Assembly (NCBI RefSeq): GCF_964340395.1
Contig: NC_135560.1
Location: 23,531,675 to 23,595,674, forward strand
DNA from: Glandiceps talaboti
Lineage: Eukaryota > Hemichordata > Enteropneusta > Spengelidae
DNA length: 64,000 bases
Reading direction: 5' to 3'
This document shows, one piece after another, positions 62,205-64,000 of the stretch. Position numbers and translations under genes: made by a program. The notes below the pieces were generated by a model. The model searched no databases and was not told where the DNA came from. It saw nothing but the letters and a program-made list of their open reading frames with translations. Within the stretch, counting starts at the first letter, position 1, and each line of letters opens with the position of its first letter.

Positions 62205-64000
62205 ACTTTGGTCGACCATGGTCTACAGACGGTTCACCATCGCCAATCATAGTATGTAGATATTTGGCCATAGTCAACCATAGTCTACAGACAGTTCACC
62301 ATGGCCAATCATAGTATGTAGATATTTGACCATAGTCACCCATGGTCTACAGACAGTTCACCATGACCAATCTTTGTATGTAGATATTTGACCATAGTCA
62401 ACCATGGTCTACAGACAGTTCACCATGGCCAATCATTGTATGTAGATATTGGACCATAGTCACCCATGGTCTACAGACAGTTCACCATGACCAATCTTTG
62501 TATGTAGATATTTGACCATAGTCAACCATGGTCTACAGACAGTTCACCATGGCCAATTATAGTATGTAGATATTTGACCATACTCAACCATGGTCTACAG
62601 ACAGTTCACCATGGCCAATTATAGTATGTAGATATTTGACCATAGTCACCCATGGTCTACAGACAGTTCACCATGGCCAATCATAGTATGTAGATATTTG
62701 AACATAGTCAACCATGGTCAACAGACAGTTCATCATGGCCAATCATAGTATGTAGATATTTGACCATAGTCAACCAGGGTCTACAGACAGTTCACCATGG
62801 CCAATCATAGTATGTAGATATTTGACCATAGTCAACCATGGTGTACAGACAGTTCACCATGGCCAATCATAGTATGGAGATATTTGACCATAGTCAACCA
62901 GGGTCTACAGACAGTTCACTATGGCCAATCATAGTATGTAGATATTTGAACATAGTCAACCATGGTCTACAGACAGTTCACCATGGCCAATCATAGTATG
63001 TAGATATTGGACCATACTCAATCATGGTCTACAGAGAGTTCACCATGGCCAATTATTGTATGTAGATATTGGACCATAGTCAACCATGGTCTACAGACAG
63101 TTCACCATGGCCAATCATAGTATGTAGATATTGGACCATAGTCAACCATGGTCTACAGACAGTTCACCATGGCCAATCACAGTATGTAGATATTGGACCA
63201 TAGTCAACCATGGCTAATCATAGTATGTAGATATTTGAACATAGTCAACCATGGTCTACAGACATTTCACCATGGCCAATCATAGTATGTAGATATTTGA
63301 ACATAGTCATCCATGGTCTACAGACATTTCACCATGGCCAATCATAGTATGTAGATATTGGACCATAGTCAACCATGGTTTATAGACAGTTCACCATGGC
63401 CAATCATAGTATGTAGATATTTGAACATAGTCATCCATGGTCTACAGACATTTCACCATGGCCAATCACAGTATGTAGATATTGGACCATAGTCAACCAT
63501 GGTCTACAGACAGTTCACCATGGCCAATCATAGTATGTAGATATTTGACCATAGTCAACCATGGTGTACAGACAGTTCACCATGGCCAATCATAGTATGT
63601 AGATATTTGACCATAGTCAACCATAGTCTACAGACAGTTCACCATGGCCAATCATAGTATGTAGATATTTGACCATAGTCAACCATAGTCTACAGACAGT
63701 TCACCATGGCCAATCATAGTATGTAGATATTTGACCATAGTCAACCATGGTCTATAGACAGTTCACCATGGCCAATCATAGTATGTAGATATTTGACCAT
63801 AGTCAACCAGGGTCTACAGACAGTTCACCATGGCCAATCATAGTATGTAGATATTTGACCATAGTCAACCATGGTCTATAGACAGTTCACCATGGCCAAT
63901 CATTGTATGTAGATATTTGAACATAGTCAACCATGGTCTACAGACAGTTCACCATGGCCAATCATAGTATGTAGATATTTGACCATAGTCAACCATGGTC
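62205..64000. repeat. 62-bp minisatellite running off the window end
   Basis: Roughly 28-29 head-to-tail units with the core ACCATGGTCTACAGACAGTT, CACCATGGCCAATCATAG, TATGTAGATATTTGACCATAG. Spacing is 62 bp (for example 62523, 62585, 62647). One unit near 63190 has lost about half its length. GACCAT and ATGGTC within each unit boundary can pair as a hairpin. It fills ALDH intron 4 from about 150 bp behind the donor and has no end in the window. Confidence 0.96.

Noticed and set aside
62205-64000. CRISPR array or centromeric satellite
   Set aside because: The 62-bp units are head-to-tail without spacers and lie inside an ALDH intron, so an intronic minisatellite is the simplest reading.

Overview
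The window is animal nuclear DNA: AT-rich, packed with microsatellites, with small exons separated by long GT-AG introns. Two plus-strand genes can be reconstructed. Their sequences, the compact terminal exon, the abundant simple repeats and an apparent contrast between CpG-poor gene body and CpG-normal flanks suggest a non-vertebrate bilaterian (a marine lophotrochozoan or invertebrate deuterostome). I cannot name the species.

Layout. 1-9 kb: upstream DNA without a supportable protein gene, holding microsatellites, an 84-bp foldback hairpin, a LINE 3' end, X-box and nuclear-receptor-type motifs, and a candidate CCAAT/TATA promoter near 8.0-8.15 kb. 9.18-52.2 kb (3' UTR to about 55.66 kb): the single-copy-type ortholog of vertebrate ZNF608/ZNF609 (related to Drosophila scribbler/brakeless), with a probable 5' UTR exon, a roughly 23.6-kb first intron and five coding exons that join in frame to 1675 codons plus stop. 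A 199-bp hAT-like MITE with intact target-site duplication lies in the intron after the first coding exon, and a tRNA-derived SINE lies directly behind the stop codon. 55.7-58.4 kb: the intergenic spacer, with a long CT microsatellite and a CTCF-like motif where CpG content rises again. 58.39 kb to the window end: the first four coding exons (138 codons plus one base) of a cytosolic ALDH1/ALDH2-family aldehyde dehydrogenase. Its introns are filled with four different minisatellites of 39, 47, 46 and 62 bp.

How they relate. The first gene encodes a large, disordered nuclear transcription cofactor with one C2H2 finger. The second encodes the start of an NAD-dependent aldehyde (possibly retinal) dehydrogenase. 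They are separate transcription units, but human ZNF609 and ALDH1A2 both lie at 15q21-q22, so the neighbourhood may be a relic of ancestral linkage. The most unusual structure is the 47-bp minisatellite in ALDH intron 2. It is a tandem amplification of the end of coding exon 2 together with its splice donor, so many copies of an authentic donor follow the real one.
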